64,000 bases of DNA from Thunnus maccoyii. Taxonomy: Eukaryota; Chordata; Actinopteri; Scombriformes; Scombridae. The notes under the pieces were generated by a model. It was not told the origin of the DNA, ran no database searches, and was given only the letters and a program-made list of their open reading frames with translations. The DNA is taken from the NCBI RefSeq assembly GCF_910596095.1, contig NC_056552.1, positions 16,379,111-16,443,110 on the forward strand, read 5' to 3'. Shown one piece after another: positions 35,101 to 47,532 of this stretch (position 1 is the stretch's first letter; the number at the start of each line of letters is the position of its first letter). The position numbers and the translations under genes are program-made.

Positions 35101-35691
35101 ATTAAATTGTAGTCTGTGACAAACACACAAGTATAACATTTGAGATACCAGATAAGGTGCTTTAAAGAAGACGACCTAAATAAATAAGTTCCATAAACAT
35201 TTGTTCACTCTATATTGAACTACAGTGCAAGAGAAAGATATGCAAAGAGGTTTATGAACAACGCTGTAGTGTCTGGGAGAGATATGCTTGACACTGTTGG
35301 AGTTTAGGCTCAAAGTAATCCTTTGCCACATACAGTGTGTAAATATAATAAGACTCACTGAGCAGAAAAATACAGTGTAATCAGCAGCGACATGCAATGA
35401 TATCACTCTCATGTGATCTGAAGTGGCTTCCAGATATTAAAAATCTAGCATTCAACAAATAAATGTTGTCAGTAATATTATACAAACATCTTGCATGTGT
35501 GTATCTTTCATGAGACAGCTTAATATGAAACTGCAATACTATGTACAATTGTTAACTTTTTTAATTATGAGCATAGAAAAAAAATAAAAGGAAAAACTTA
35601 CAGCTACGACGAATTTCAGCTCCCGACACTCAGTCAAGCAGATGCAACAGAGAAGAAACACACAGCCCAAACTTTCCTGGAATTTCAACAT
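29183..35691 (-). CDS. acp4: Histidine acid phosphatase, membrane-anchored (acp4 by position), 11 coding exons
   Basis: Acid phosphomonoesterase of the branch-2 histidine phosphatase family. Exons (minus): 35691-35602, 34421-34326, 33879-33793, 32693-32538, 32267-32169, 31306-31211, 30719-30587, 30288-30206, 30094-29988, 29712-29531, 29292-29183. They join without frame break to 1239 nt, 412 residues. A signal peptide covers residues 1 to about 22. RHGDRSP holds the nucleophile His34; HD at 281-282 holds the proton donor. [12 protein letters not shown] and PIPVHT are family motifs. N-glycosylation sequons include NHT, NLT, NFS and NDS. A membrane helix (378-401) precedes a basic tail [11 protein letters not shown]. 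Linkage to mybpc2 and lrrc4b supports acp4. Stretches such as [11 protein letters not shown] also resemble prostatic acid phosphatase (ACP3), so the symbol is less sure than the family. Confidence 0.9.
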
Positions 35692-36068
35692 CTTTTTGAC
35701 TTGTCAGTCTCTTCCTCCTTTAAAGAGTTCCCCTGCTGACGTGAAGGGGGAAAAAATGGCAAGAAATTTTAATTGTTAAAGGCTATGAGGAACTGAATTT
35801 TATGAATACTTTTAAATTTTAGTGGAGCTTGTGAAGATTGTGCAAAAATGTGTCTTTCAGATCAATTAAACAACATATTAAATATGTATGTTGTGTCATC
35901 ATTTGCAAAATATTGTAGCGCTCCGCCCAGATTTTATGTCATCTTGATTTAATCATTCATGAAAAACATGTGAATGAAATGTCATATACATTAGATTACA
36001 TGCTCAACTAAATGTCACATCCAAAAAGATTCAAAGACATAAAAGATCAAATGAATACATGCAATTAC

Positions 36069-36157
36069 CTTAGTACTTGTTCACACATTATCCTCTTTTA
36101 GTCAAATGAGTTACAGACAGAAGCATCCCAAATCTTCGGTCAGACTGACATTAAGTG
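36069..36157 (-). other. acp4: Probable non-coding exon 1 of the acid phosphatase gene
   Basis: The 3' boundary is the AAG/GTAATT donor at 36069; the 5' boundary is inferred from the TATA box. It would splice to the acceptor at 35735 (pyrimidine tract ending CACGTCAG), 44 nt upstream of the ATG codon. Inferred from signals only. Confidence 0.45.
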
Positions 36158-36181
36158 TATGTTCCAGCAAAGAAGACGATG

Positions 36182-36189
36182 CTTTTATA
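36182..36189 (-). promoter_or_regulatory. acp4: TATA box of the acid phosphatase gene
   Basis: TATAAAAG on the minus strand. It sits about 30 bp upstream of a stretch that ends in a good donor (AAG/GTAATT), so transcription probably starts near 36157. Confidence 0.6.
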
Positions 36190-37583
36190 GCTCCACTACC
36201 TGACCTTTGATCTTAAGGATGTACGTTTGGCCCCTCAGTGTGGATAACTCCACTTTAAAGCCACTGTCATATATTCTTAAGGACACTCATAGCTCGACAA
36301 AGAAAATAGGTTAAGTGTTGACGCACCCACCTGGCGTCTCAGACTGTCCTCCTACGTGAATAAACACACACATACACACACATGCACACTGGCCCAGGGC
36401 CTCATTATAACATGCTGTCATCTGCTGTGGGTTTGGCCCCAAAATTACAGGGCCTGGAGTTGTTTTCCCTGACTCTGCACACATGTAAGTATCCGTTAGT
36501 ATCAAAGCAGCTTTATGGGATACAATGGGATTAGTGAGTGTGAAGATTTAGAGCTATACAGCGCTGACATCATATTTGATAAGTGTAAGATATGATCTGT
36601 TGTACTAAGTAATATACAGTGTTCACAGAAGAGGCCTGTCAGTGTAACATAACTGTTCTCAAGATTAAATTAATACTCAACAGACCCTAATTTAATGAAC
36701 AAAAGAGAACAAATTTAATTTAATTAACAGATAAGTCTGGTGATATTCTACATGTTTCTTATTGTCAACAAAAACAAAGCCTGAATTACTCTTTACCACA
36801 GATCTCCACTTTTGTCCAAAAAATATTAAAAACACACAAATAAGCCACACTTTTTGCATTTAGTGATATTTTCTTTTATTATCATGAACACAGGCATATT
36901 AGTTTATTTTGAGTCAACCCCATACACACGTCCTAGTGAGATAAATACTCACTAGCATTCAAAATAATTGATGAAAGCAATGAAAACAATTTTAAGTATT
37001 TTTTTTTTTTTTTTAATTTTGGTCATAGGATTTGTTCATAATATAGAATGTCGTACTTACAGTAAGTATCAAAAGTACTTTGATGAAAAAAGTAGCATAA
37101 AATAGACTCTGAGACCACCACTGAGCAGATTTGTCTCTGCCCATCTGTTTTACTCTTTCTATCTCACAGCAGTGTACAGTAATCACAGACACACACATAC
37201 ACACGTGTGGTAGCTGATACAGGTTGGCTTTGAAAAACCATACACCTGTACAAATGGGTCAGTGAGTCCACCTGCACTGATTTACAGTACAACATATACT
37301 TACTCAAGGGTCTAAGTGAAGGAAAAGAAAGCAGTTTCACCATATGAGACTGAGAGAGACACACACACACACACATCATACTGTACATACACATGAAATA
37401 CGCTCACACACACTAACATATGCACATTTGCTGTGGAAAACGCCATATTGATACACACCAGTTCACTGAAGGGTCACTAAACCCGCATGCACCGATTCAC
37501 AACACTGCATCTCTTTCTCTCTCTATGTCACTCAAATAAACAGAAAATATAAACATAAACATAAACATAAACAGACGCGCACG

Positions 37584-37587
<4 letters not shown>

Positions 37588-37622
<35 letters not shown>
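37588..37622. repeat. (CA)n microsatellite
   Basis: Uninterrupted CA units, preceded by an (ATAAAC)n array at 37547-37572. Confidence 0.9.
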
Positions 37623-37624
<2 letters not shown>

Positions 37625-37703
37625 CATCCTTTTTCCTCCCTCTCCCCCAAGTGGCTGTAGTGTTTTTGTCTTTGTTGAAATAATTGCAGTGATTTTCAAG
37701 ACC

Positions 37704-37717
37704 GTTGTCATGACAAC
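37704..37717. promoter_or_regulatory. X-box (RFX-type) palindrome
   Basis: GTTGTCATGACAAC is a perfect 14-bp palindrome, 16 bp with the flanking C and G. It matches the RFX pattern of two GTTGYC half-sites facing each other across two bases. Confidence 0.55.
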
Positions 37718-38078
37718 GCAGAGGTTGATGCATGTTGACAGAATCTGTTGCAGGGCGACCGAGAGACTGAAAATGGGAGATAAGAGGTGGGAGGAGATGT
37801 GATGCGCGTGTCCGTGTGCGTGTGTGAATGCCTGTGCGTGTGAATGCCTGTGTATGTGTTTGTGTGTGTATGTGTGTGTGTGTGTGTGTGTGTATGTGTG
37901 TGTATGTGTGTATGAAGAGAAATTGTGATGGGTGGGTGGATGTAGGGGGGGGTTACATGTGCTTCAATCCATATGATGAATGGAGATGAGCAGTATGGGA
38001 CATCTCAGCCTAATAGAACGAGGCCCGAATGAACAGTTATGAGTGTATTGTGAGCGGAGGAGAGAAAGAGAGAAAGAA

Positions 38079-38085
<7 letters not shown>

Positions 38086-38122
<37 letters not shown>
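38086..38122. repeat. (GA)n microsatellite
   Basis: About 18 GA units at the end of a longer GA/GAAA tract starting near 38058. Confidence 0.95.
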
Positions 38123-38126
<4 letters not shown>

Positions 38127-38150
38127 GCGCGGTGCTATTTTAGTCCGGAC

Positions 38151-38164
38151 GTTGTCATGGAAAC
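38151..38164. promoter_or_regulatory. X-box (RFX-type) motif
   Basis: GTTGTCATGGAAAC fits the RFX consensus with one weaker half-site. It lies 29 bp after the (GA)n tract. Confidence 0.5.
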
Positions 38165-38578
38165 TGCAGCCTCACTACAAATGGAGACATCCAGAACACA
38201 TGGATCGTCAAACAAATGGCGTGCGTAGGGCCCAGCGTGAAGCTACGCCATGGCTGTGCGACACCGTGCCATCTAAGTCGAACCTACCCCCACTGGCACC
38301 CACCCCTCCACTGAGATAACAGTGGCGTCTTCTTCACAGAGACTGAATATCAATGGGAGGGTAGCTTTTGGCCGAGGATGGGGGACAAACGCTTGGAGTC
38401 AGGGGGCTAAGTGACAGGGCGATGGTGTCCATTCAGGCAGTGAGTCACAGTCACTCGCTCTCTGTCTTTTCATTAACAGTCTTTTCCACACTTCCTTCCC
38501 TTCTCTTCTCTCCTCTCTTGTCTCTTCTTCTGTCTACCCCTTCCCTCTCTGTCTGTCTCCCATCCTCTTCCTTTCTGC

Positions 38579-38607
<29 letters not shown>
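38579..38607. repeat. (CT)n microsatellite
   Basis: About 14 CT units inside a longer pyrimidine-rich stretch. Confidence 0.95.
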
Positions 38608-38611
<4 letters not shown>

Positions 38612-38654
38612 CCTCCCCTCTCTCTGAAGGACGGAGGTATTCCCACATTTCTCC

Positions 38655-38668
38655 GTTGCTATAGCAAC
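38655..38668. promoter_or_regulatory. X-box (RFX-type) palindrome
   Basis: GTTGCTATAGCAAC is a perfect 14-bp palindrome and a strong RFX-type match. A further half-site (GTTGCTATGG) follows at 38941. Confidence 0.55.
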
Positions 38669-38777
38669 ACCGCAGCGAGAACAGGAAAGAGATGGACGCA
38701 GGCAGGCAGGCAGGGAGGAGGAGGAGGAGGAGGAGGGGATGGAAACGTGGTGATGGGGGGTAGAGAGAGAGAGAGAA

Positions 38778-38804
38778 GGGGGGGGTGGGGGGGTGGTGGA
38801 GGGG
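38778..38804 (+). other. G-rich tract with G-quadruplex potential
   Basis: Runs of eight and seven G separated by one T, then GG, GG and GGGG in close succession. It follows an AGG/GAG-repeat stretch. Confidence 0.5.
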
Positions 38805-39956
38805 TGTGGAAGCTAATGGTAGCAGAGGCAGAGCAGCCAAATGTTGGTGAATTCCCCTCTCGTCGCATCATGCTGGGCGCAGATTCACATGTCACATCCA
38901 CATTTGCATAATTACCAGTGGGGATCTATTTGCTCTGTATGTTGCTATGGTCATTGATATGTTCCACAAAATGATACATGAGAACTGTCTCCGCTCAGCC
39001 ATTTGACTCTTTTCTCTCTCTCTCTCTCTCTCTCTGTGACATTGACCAGCTCTGCAGAACTTGCATCCAATTTCAGTCGTTTCTTGAACATCAGTGGTGC
39101 AGTTTGGGGTTGAACTGCTGTGTGTTTATTTTCCAGTGTTTCAATCAGCACAAAGCAGGTCAAATGACCCGCTAGACAAGAAGATGTATCTATGTGGAAT
39201 ACACACACATAGAAGCCATGGGAAGGCCGGAGCTATTTCATATCGATGTCATCATCCCATTCAATCAGGACAGAACGCACTCTCATTATCTCTTCATATA
39301 TATCGCAGGGCGTTAGAACAAAGCAGTGTTGCATCAATTTCCCCAACATGTAAAGATGTGTAGTGAGCAGCAAAGCTCTTGTGGCCTGCAGAGGCGAGAT
39401 GAGCACAAACATCCTTCCTCTTTCCTCAAAACATGTGTATGTCTGTTCGACATGTGTTAAAAACTCAATAGATATGTATCACCTCACACTGAAGTGAATA
39501 TTTCTTCACACATGCCGCATACATGTATGAATGCTTCTGCAGTTTGGTACCTGAAGTAGTCTGCTGCATGTCAACTGTCTCGCTGTCCTCTCAATCAATA
39601 ACTCATCTCTTGACGTCAATATTGTTATCCCCCATGGGACAAAAATGTCCTTCTTTTTAGGACAAAAGGAGAATAAGCAAGATGTGAGGAAAGGGATGTG
39701 AAAAATAGAAAGATGAGTTTAGTACTGCTCTTATATGTCATTGTGTTATCCACGTAAGAAATCTCCATGTCTTTCCATTGAAATACCTGCCTGTGATGTT
39801 GACTGACAGACTCTTTTTGCTTTTGGCCTCAATTTGTCCTCTGAATGGCTGATTTCACACTAGATTAATATCAAATGAATTGTATTTTAGTGTCATAAGA
39901 GCGGATATTTATAATTCAAGCATTAAGCTGATTTTTTATCCAGTATCTAGAGCGAC

Positions 39957-40173
39957 TTAAAAGAATAGTTTGACACTAAATATGAAGCTACAGCCAGCAG
40001 CCGGTTAGCTTAGCTTAGCACAGAGATTGGAAACACAGGGGAACAGCTAGTCCAAAGGTAACAAGATCTGCTTCATATTTACCGTACAGACATAAAAGTT
40101 GTATTGATCTTCTCATCTAACTCTAATCAAGAAACTAAATAAGCAAAATTCCCTTAATGCCAAACTATTCCTT
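39957..40173. mobile_element. TIR element, internally deleted copy
   Basis: The ends AAGAATAGTTTG and CAAACTATTCCTT are inverted. The interior has AGCCAGCAGCCGGTTAGCTT and TTAGCACAGAGATTGGAAAC, shared with the copy near 59.2 kb. The common teleost form is longer; here the segment after the left end is missing. Confidence 0.75.
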
Positions 40174-42267
40174 CAGCTATTAGTGCCTAAGCAGAAAATG
40201 CGTACACTCCTGAAGCAACAGGGTAAGTAAAAGCCACAAAATTAACCACGCAAGTAAAAGCATTTCCCCTATCAGCAATTATGGTAAATCAATAATCAAG
40301 TAAGTGTAATGATCTAATAATAACATCAGCCTGAAAAGTTGTTTATGTGTGGGTGTGCATGCACCGGGGAACAATTTGCTACATACCTTCCTCCAGTAAT
40401 TACACAGAAGGTGTCTGTTTGTAATGTATGCTGGAAACAAAATCACTTCAAACCTCATCCTCCACTAAAAGCCTACAGAGTACATTAACCAGCATTTTTA
40501 TGGACAAACACCTTTCTTTTTTGCTATTTCTGGTAACATGTAATATGATTAGAAAGCATTGCACAGTAGCCCATTACGCATTGGTGAACTTGGGTTTTAC
40601 CGGTATTTCTGATTTTCATTTGGAGGGATATTTTTGACATGGACAAATTATGTCAACTTAGAGTGTGAGATCATTAGATTCATTTCAACTCAATTTGCAG
40701 CACTTTTAACATTTAGAATTAACTTCAAGGGCGAAAATGTGATTCTTTTGTGTCATATTAACATACTGCATGGACACATAATGTGAATACATAAATGAAT
40801 AAATAAAGCTATTAACTCTTGCGCATGAGAACAAAAGAATAACACATAGAAACCTGATTCAGTGCATCACAAATGTAACCTACAACACACACAGCAACTC
40901 TGCTCCACAGCCACTTCAGCGGCATTTAGTGGAAAGAGAAACAAACAGTTTTTTTTTTCCGGGTGACATGCCTTGTTGGTCAGGTTGAGTGTTTTATCCC
41001 CAGAAGAGGTGAAAAACTGTCTGGGGTTACAAGGTCTCCTGAGTGCTTGCAAGGTACACTGGATGCTACGCATGTCTACCAGAATAACTTCCCTTATAGT
41101 ATGTTTGTGTAGCTACTCTCTCTGGATTATTAATTGAGATCTTTGGGGGGCGAGGAACGAAATAATATTCCCAAGTCAAAAGATCTGCTGCGTGGCTCTT
41201 AATGATACTAGGAAGCGAGGGGGAATCTAAATATAGACCGAAACAAAAGCAAAGTATGCTCAGTACAGTATGAGAAACCCCTCCGAGAGCAGCAGTAGTA
41301 AGCTCAGAATCCACCAACATAGTTTTGTGTAATAACAGTCAAAAAAGGAATCTTTAAACAAAGACTAGACTTTAAATCAAAAGGCTTCTGGTTTTCTTTT
41401 ATCCACAAATTAAATCCAACTAGGTCAGTATCATCTTTTCCTCATACTTTCCATAAGACTTTGGATTCTGAGTCCAAGCTAAGCCTGCTAACTGTGCTGT
41501 GTTGTCTACCCTCATATAAACAATGCCTAAATAGGCCACAGGAGTTTTTTTTTTTTTAGTTTTTTTTTTTTTTATGTTGCTATGACTGCAGCCCACACGG
41601 CCATAGCGAACACACTACTCTCATGTTAAAAACGTGTTTTTTTCTTCTGCCACTTCTAAAGTGTGAAGGAATAAAAAGCTTTCACATTTTCATGGTTCCT
41701 CGATCAGCGGAGAAGCAGCCCACAGACTCTGACACCTCTGCTTCACAGTGGAGTTTATGTTGTGTCAGGTTCCCCACAGACTCTGCAGTCTGTCTGTGGG
41801 CCAAGGGAACTGGGGGATTCCCTGGAGAAACACACAGCTAGGAGGTTATTGAATTTGAAGGAAAAAGACAGCATAGGGAAAGGGAGAGGACAGTGCAGGC
41901 ACAGTGAATTTCTAGAAGATGACTGTAGCATAAGCAAGCAATGTAGAGAGGAAAAGCTACATTTGGCAAACAGAAATCAGGGTGTCCTCTTCTTTTTAAT
42001 GCTGAACATAGTTTGAAATTACACGGGGGAATTTATGTCGATAAACATGCCTCCTGTGGATATGGCTGCTTCTTGCTGCAAGGATTGAAACTGGCATTTT
42101 TTAAATCCCACCTTTTCTAATTTAAAATTACCCTACTCCATAACATTATATTCATGCCAAGATCACAGAATGCTCTAAATGTATTTGCGTTTGAGCATTC
42201 CGCTTTCATCTTTAGTGCATATTAATGTTATTCTTTTCTGCTGTATTCACACTCTTTGCTCACTTCA

Positions 42268-42339
42268 CCCCCCCCCCCTCCATATGAGCATTACCCTTTT
42301 CTGTGCCTTCTGTAAGAAAAGAAGGGGGGGGGGGGGGGG
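42268..42339. repeat. Paired homopolymers: C11 and G16
   Basis: Eleven C at 42268-42278 and sixteen G at 42324-42339, separated by 45 bp. They could pair as a hairpin or form a G-quadruplex. Confidence 0.9.
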
Positions 42340-43999
42340 CAAATTCAAAGGTTTTCTGAGCATTCACTATATGTTTGCTTATAATTAACCCAAGCTGAGA
42401 AACAGCAAAAAAAAAAAGCTGTACAACACAGATATTAATAATCTGCTTGAAAATTAAGTCACCTAGGTTTGATTTCTCTCTTTTGCTCTGGGTGATGTTT
42501 TCAGAACATACAAAGATGTAGCCATAAAATTCTGTAGCTGTCTTCTCTATTGCTATTTCAGCATGCAAGCCCCTTTAATGTTATATCTAAAAACTCTCAT
42601 GGGGGACTGAGATCTCTGGAGACCAAAGTACAAGCAAAGCACAATTACATTCAAGAAAAGTATTCGACATAGTGCCCCATAAGACATTTCAAATACAATC
42701 TCCCTGCTGTAAGGCCCAAACATTTTATCTAAACATATTATTGAAATTCACCGTTATGGCTCACGGCTGATGTGTTTGTTATTACATGAATCCCTTGAGA
42801 TTGTTGTTTCGTAATGTGGGTTGGACTTGTAGTGCTCAGTGGACATCTGGGATAGTCTATACGATTTCACCTCACCTCAGGGTTAAAAATACATTTAAAA
42901 ATATCAAATCTGCAACATGCAGATGAACTGAAGAACAGGATACAACACAGTAAGGCAAAATAGATCAAATTCTATTTTGTCAACCCTTCAAGATAAGAAG
43001 TGGTGAAGTATTTATGAGGCCCCAATGTCTTGTACATTCTTATCCAGTATATAAAAAGTTGTCAGTTCTTGTGGCCAATCAGAAAAATGCCTAACTATTC
43101 ATTAAAATGAACTGACTGTTTGTTTTACTTTCATCTATTTGTCAAATTTGCAAATACACAACATACGCTTCTAATAAAACATGGCAGTGCAGGTTAATGT
43201 ACAATTACGCTAATGTAAAATGACAGACTATTTGATTTATTAAGGCAGTTGCCATGCTGTAGTGATTACAGGACATAATAGTGTTGAATTTGTTAGATTA
43301 ATATGACTGTACTTCTACAGCTGCCCCTCTTAATCAATTAGTTGACTAATTTGTTATTAGGGTTTCAATCAGCTAAGACTACCCAGATTACCTTGTTTTT
43401 ATTCCTGGAAAACTATATACTCACATCTAGCGTTAAAATACACTTTTGCTACAAGTTTGTGTTGTTTTTCAATACAATAAATTGATCATTTTTCATGATT
43501 ACAGATATTTACAGGTCAAAAAATGAGAAAATTAGTTTAATGTATTTACAACTGCATAATTATTTGACTGTTTCACTGTTTGTTAACCAGCTGGCACCTT
43601 CTGTATATCAACATTTGCTGTAATACCATAACATTTGCATGGATTTATATATCTCAAGCAACCAGCTATTACAATATATTTGTGCACATATCAGGAGTAC
43701 AAGGGGCCATTGTGTCCAACCATAACCTTATTTTGAAAGTGTGTTTCCTGTTTTCTGATTAACTAAACAAGTGTGAGGATAAATAAAATCAAATAACAAA
43801 ATACAGTGTAAACACAATTATTGTTCAGACTTCTTTTCATTTTGTTTTATAAAATTTCACGCAATAACTTATTTGAAACATCATCATTTTGAACTTGTTA
43901 ACTCATTTCTCTTTTAGTTAGTTGCGGTGCTCTGCAAGATGGAATCACAACAAAAAAAAATGAAGATGGCATATGTTTCTAATAGCAGAATAACTCCTT

Positions 44000-46900
44000 A
44001 CAGCGGGCAAAAAATTGAAGTCACAGAAGTATAGCAAACAGTGAAATAATTTACCTCTCAGTCATTGTATGACAGTCATTGAAGTGCAAGTACAGCACAT
44101 GTTGATTTTGCTATAATTGAAGAAATACACTCTTCTGCCACACTGTGTACCTGGATGAATGCGTGGAAAAAATGACATTTAATGACAATACATAAAGACC
44201 CAAATTGATAATATCACATACCAAGATACAACCAACAACTGGAAAATAAAAAAGGAAAAAAAACACAAAATGACATTTTTTTTATTATTGTTTTATATTA
44301 AAGAAATCTAAATTTTTCTAGAGCTGAACACTGTTCTCTTTCTTTTTAAAAAGCGGTCAAAACACACCCAGGTTCTTTTCATATTGTTTTATCAAACTGA
44401 ACAGCTTACCTTTAAAGGACCAAAAGGTCAGTCCATTTTCTTGTCTTGCAATTTGGTGTCTCGTACGATAATCCATTTCATTAAGGAGTTTTGCTTCCGA
44501 CAAACCAAGAAATGTCATCTGGGCTGAAGCATCCATTGTAAGCGACGGGTGGTGCAGAGGATACACATATGCCAGTACTCCATCTGAAGCCAAACTGCAT
44601 CAATTCACCACCATATTATACAGTGAGGTACAGTTGCCAAATATGCACATATTCAAATTCCAGTCTCAAGCATATGATCTTCATTAAAAGGGGTCATACG
44701 TTTGATAACATTAATAGAATGAGCCTCCTTTTAAACAGCATCAAGTTCTATATGTACAATGGCAGCCACTATACTAAGATGCAACAAAGCCCTTCTGCAT
44801 TTCCTCCAAATGTTAATAATAATGATGATAAATGCGGATGTAATAGATGTCCACAGGTATGAAAGGAACATATCTGTGAAGATAACATGAGTCACCAGCA
44901 TCATAAAACACTGCTACAGTAGCATTCAGGTAAGAAAATTCGTTCCATGGTTAACATGCAGAAATGCACCCTCACACACAGCACACAAGGAGGTATCTAG
45001 TATGCTCTTTGAAATCTGACGACAGAGCCACCAAATGTAGCACATCAAGGGAACGGCCATATGTTGTGTCTTTAGCCTTCATTTATATTCTATTTGTGTC
45101 TCTGTGGGGCTACAGTGGAACCCTGCCCACTAGATATGTCTGTTGGGTTGCAACACATTTACATTTACTATACTATAACGGCTTTGAAGGAGACACCAAT
45201 CTGAGAAAATGCATGGCTGCAATTTAGACAACCTGAGTTACTTGATCACATGTGGTATTGTACTGTAGGTTTAACCAGACGTATCGTAAAAGATGTCTTA
45301 GATGTTTAGCATTACACAGGATGAGATAGTGTGCATTGATGTAGAAGATGTTCCTTTAATGAAGCGACATTAACCTCTGTGACAGTACTATCTAGGTTGG
45401 TTTTGTCTGATATTGTCACGCAAATTATCATCATTATTATTACTATTCCTCTATGTTCCTTTTCCCCAAATCAATGTGGGCTCGTTGTTGATAAGAAAAA
45501 CCATCATCACTCACATAAAACAGCTCCTATATATATGCAGGTCTGAGGGAGGGGTTCAACAAAAAAAAAAGCAAAATCACATACAGAGCTGCATTACAGT
45601 CGAAAACCTTGTTGATATGATTTTGTTGATAGCACTATCTCAGGTACATTTCTCTGGAATAACTGGTCGCATGTCCAGTGTGCTCAATTGCAACAAACAT
45701 TTAAGTTCCTGCTTTATAAATACAGTCTGTTAAAAAGTATAATTTCCATCTTCCCATTTGAAAACATTTCCAAACTAGCTTTAAAGCATCACCATGGGAG
45801 AAGCATACTGACGGCTAATTTCAGACAAAAGTGCCTTCATTAAGAATAAGATCATCTAGTTCGGTTGAAAACACTCATTTTGCAAAACCAGTAGCGTCTG
45901 TAGAACATCTATAGGAGTGACTAAAAGCCTGTCTGAACATGTTAATAGAGCAGATGGCACCTATCATTACCAGAATGACTAATGGCTAAACCACAAACCA
46001 TACATTCCATCCCGGTTTAGCACAGAGGCCTGCATAATGTCTCGCTCTTTACTTATGTGGTTGCCATATTGACCCGCCACAGCCCAATATATGATTGATT
46101 TATTTCACACGTAATGATACATGGCTAGACAACTGTACACATTATATCAAACTAACAAAAATAAAGAAATACATAGTTGAAACGCAAGAAGCGTAAATGG
46201 CATTTAACATATGAAAGTTACACTGTAAAAATGTGGATCTTACAATTGTCATACAACCAGACATTGTTATTATTAATATACTGTACATTTCCATTCATTC
46301 CAATCATCTTAAGATGGATGTTTAATCATTTCTTGAATGCTGCTGCAGATAGATGTCTAATCATCCTTATGACAGCATTTTATGGCATGATTATGGTAAC
46401 CATGAACAAGGAGGTCATATCAAATTCCTGTCTAAAAGCAAATATCTGGCTACTGATCTGGTTCAAATAACACATTGTCAACACTTTATTTTACCCATAC
46501 AGGTCTTTGCATTGGATTACCTTTCCTTGTTTGTGGAACATCATTTTACCATTATTTGATGCTGGCATTTAAGTATCAGAATTGTCAATTCAAATACCAA
46601 GTAGCTGGCTTTTACAAAATACATAATACACTCTCAGAACACAAAAGTTTGTAATGATTATTACTGAAGCAACAGACAAAAGTTTGTCAAACAGAGATCT
46701 GCATTTACTGTTCTACAACCTAAATGGACTTCATGTCACAAAGCCAATTCAAAGATTCACAATGAGTGTTGCAATTGAGCCCTTATGTTTCTGAGAAGTA
46801 GCCAAACTTAAAACATGTATCATAACCAACCTCCCCTATCACCGCCCCTGATTATTCACAAAGAAACAAACTATACCAGCTTATACATCCACCCCAAAAT

Positions 46901-47532
46901 ATCTCTGCATCGGAGTCTGCAATGATACATATTTAAATGAAAATATATTTATATAATTTGTGGATTTTTCACAGTAGTTTGTACTGCACTGTACCTTTTT
47001 GTCCATCTATTTATGCCTACATAATTGTCACCTTGAGGGAGTCAATTGAGTCACTTGAGAGAGAGTGTGGCTTGTGTTTTGTGTGGAAGAAAATGTCTCT
47101 TGGATTTTGTTCGGTAATATCGCAGATCTTCAGTGTGGTAAGTGCTGTGCATGTCTTTCATCTCTGCTGGCCAACAACGATTTGGGGACTGATTACTCTG
47201 AAAGGCTAGTTTTTCCCTATGAGAGCACAGCTTGTAGAAACTGCAAAAAACATTTGCTTTGGCACAGATTTACATTGTAGCAATGTCCATTCCTTGATCT
47301 CCATGGCCATGATCGTTACTACAAACACAAGTGGCCCATTGTGGTAATCCTTGGCTCAGTACACTGTCACGGATAAGTCTATGTGTTTGTGTATTGCCGT
47401 GTCAGTCTATCCTCTCTCCTGGTGTAATGTCAATGCACTCTAGTGTCTAATCATTCCGCGCATAAACCCAACATCAATCCCCTCTCTGTCTTCGACTCTT
47501 GCTCACTCTCTCTCTATACTCTCGCTTTGTTT
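44000..47532 (-). other. lrrc4b: Downstream flank of lrrc4b, probably including its 3' UTR
   Basis: AT-rich sequence after the lrrc4b stop codon. Several minus-strand AATAAA candidates occur (plus-strand TTTATT, for example near 46484), so the polyadenylation site cannot be chosen by eye. No coding feature recognised. Confidence 0.4.

Larger units (their letters stand above)
36190..44000. other. Intergenic region between acp4 and lrrc4b
   Basis: No gene recognised. It contains (ATAAAC)n at 37547-37572, (CA)n at 37588-37622, TG-rich sequence at 37860-37915, (GA)n and (CT)n runs, G-rich tracts, X-box palindromes and a MITE copy, each listed separately. Short open frames here translate the simple repeats. 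Confidence 0.6.
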
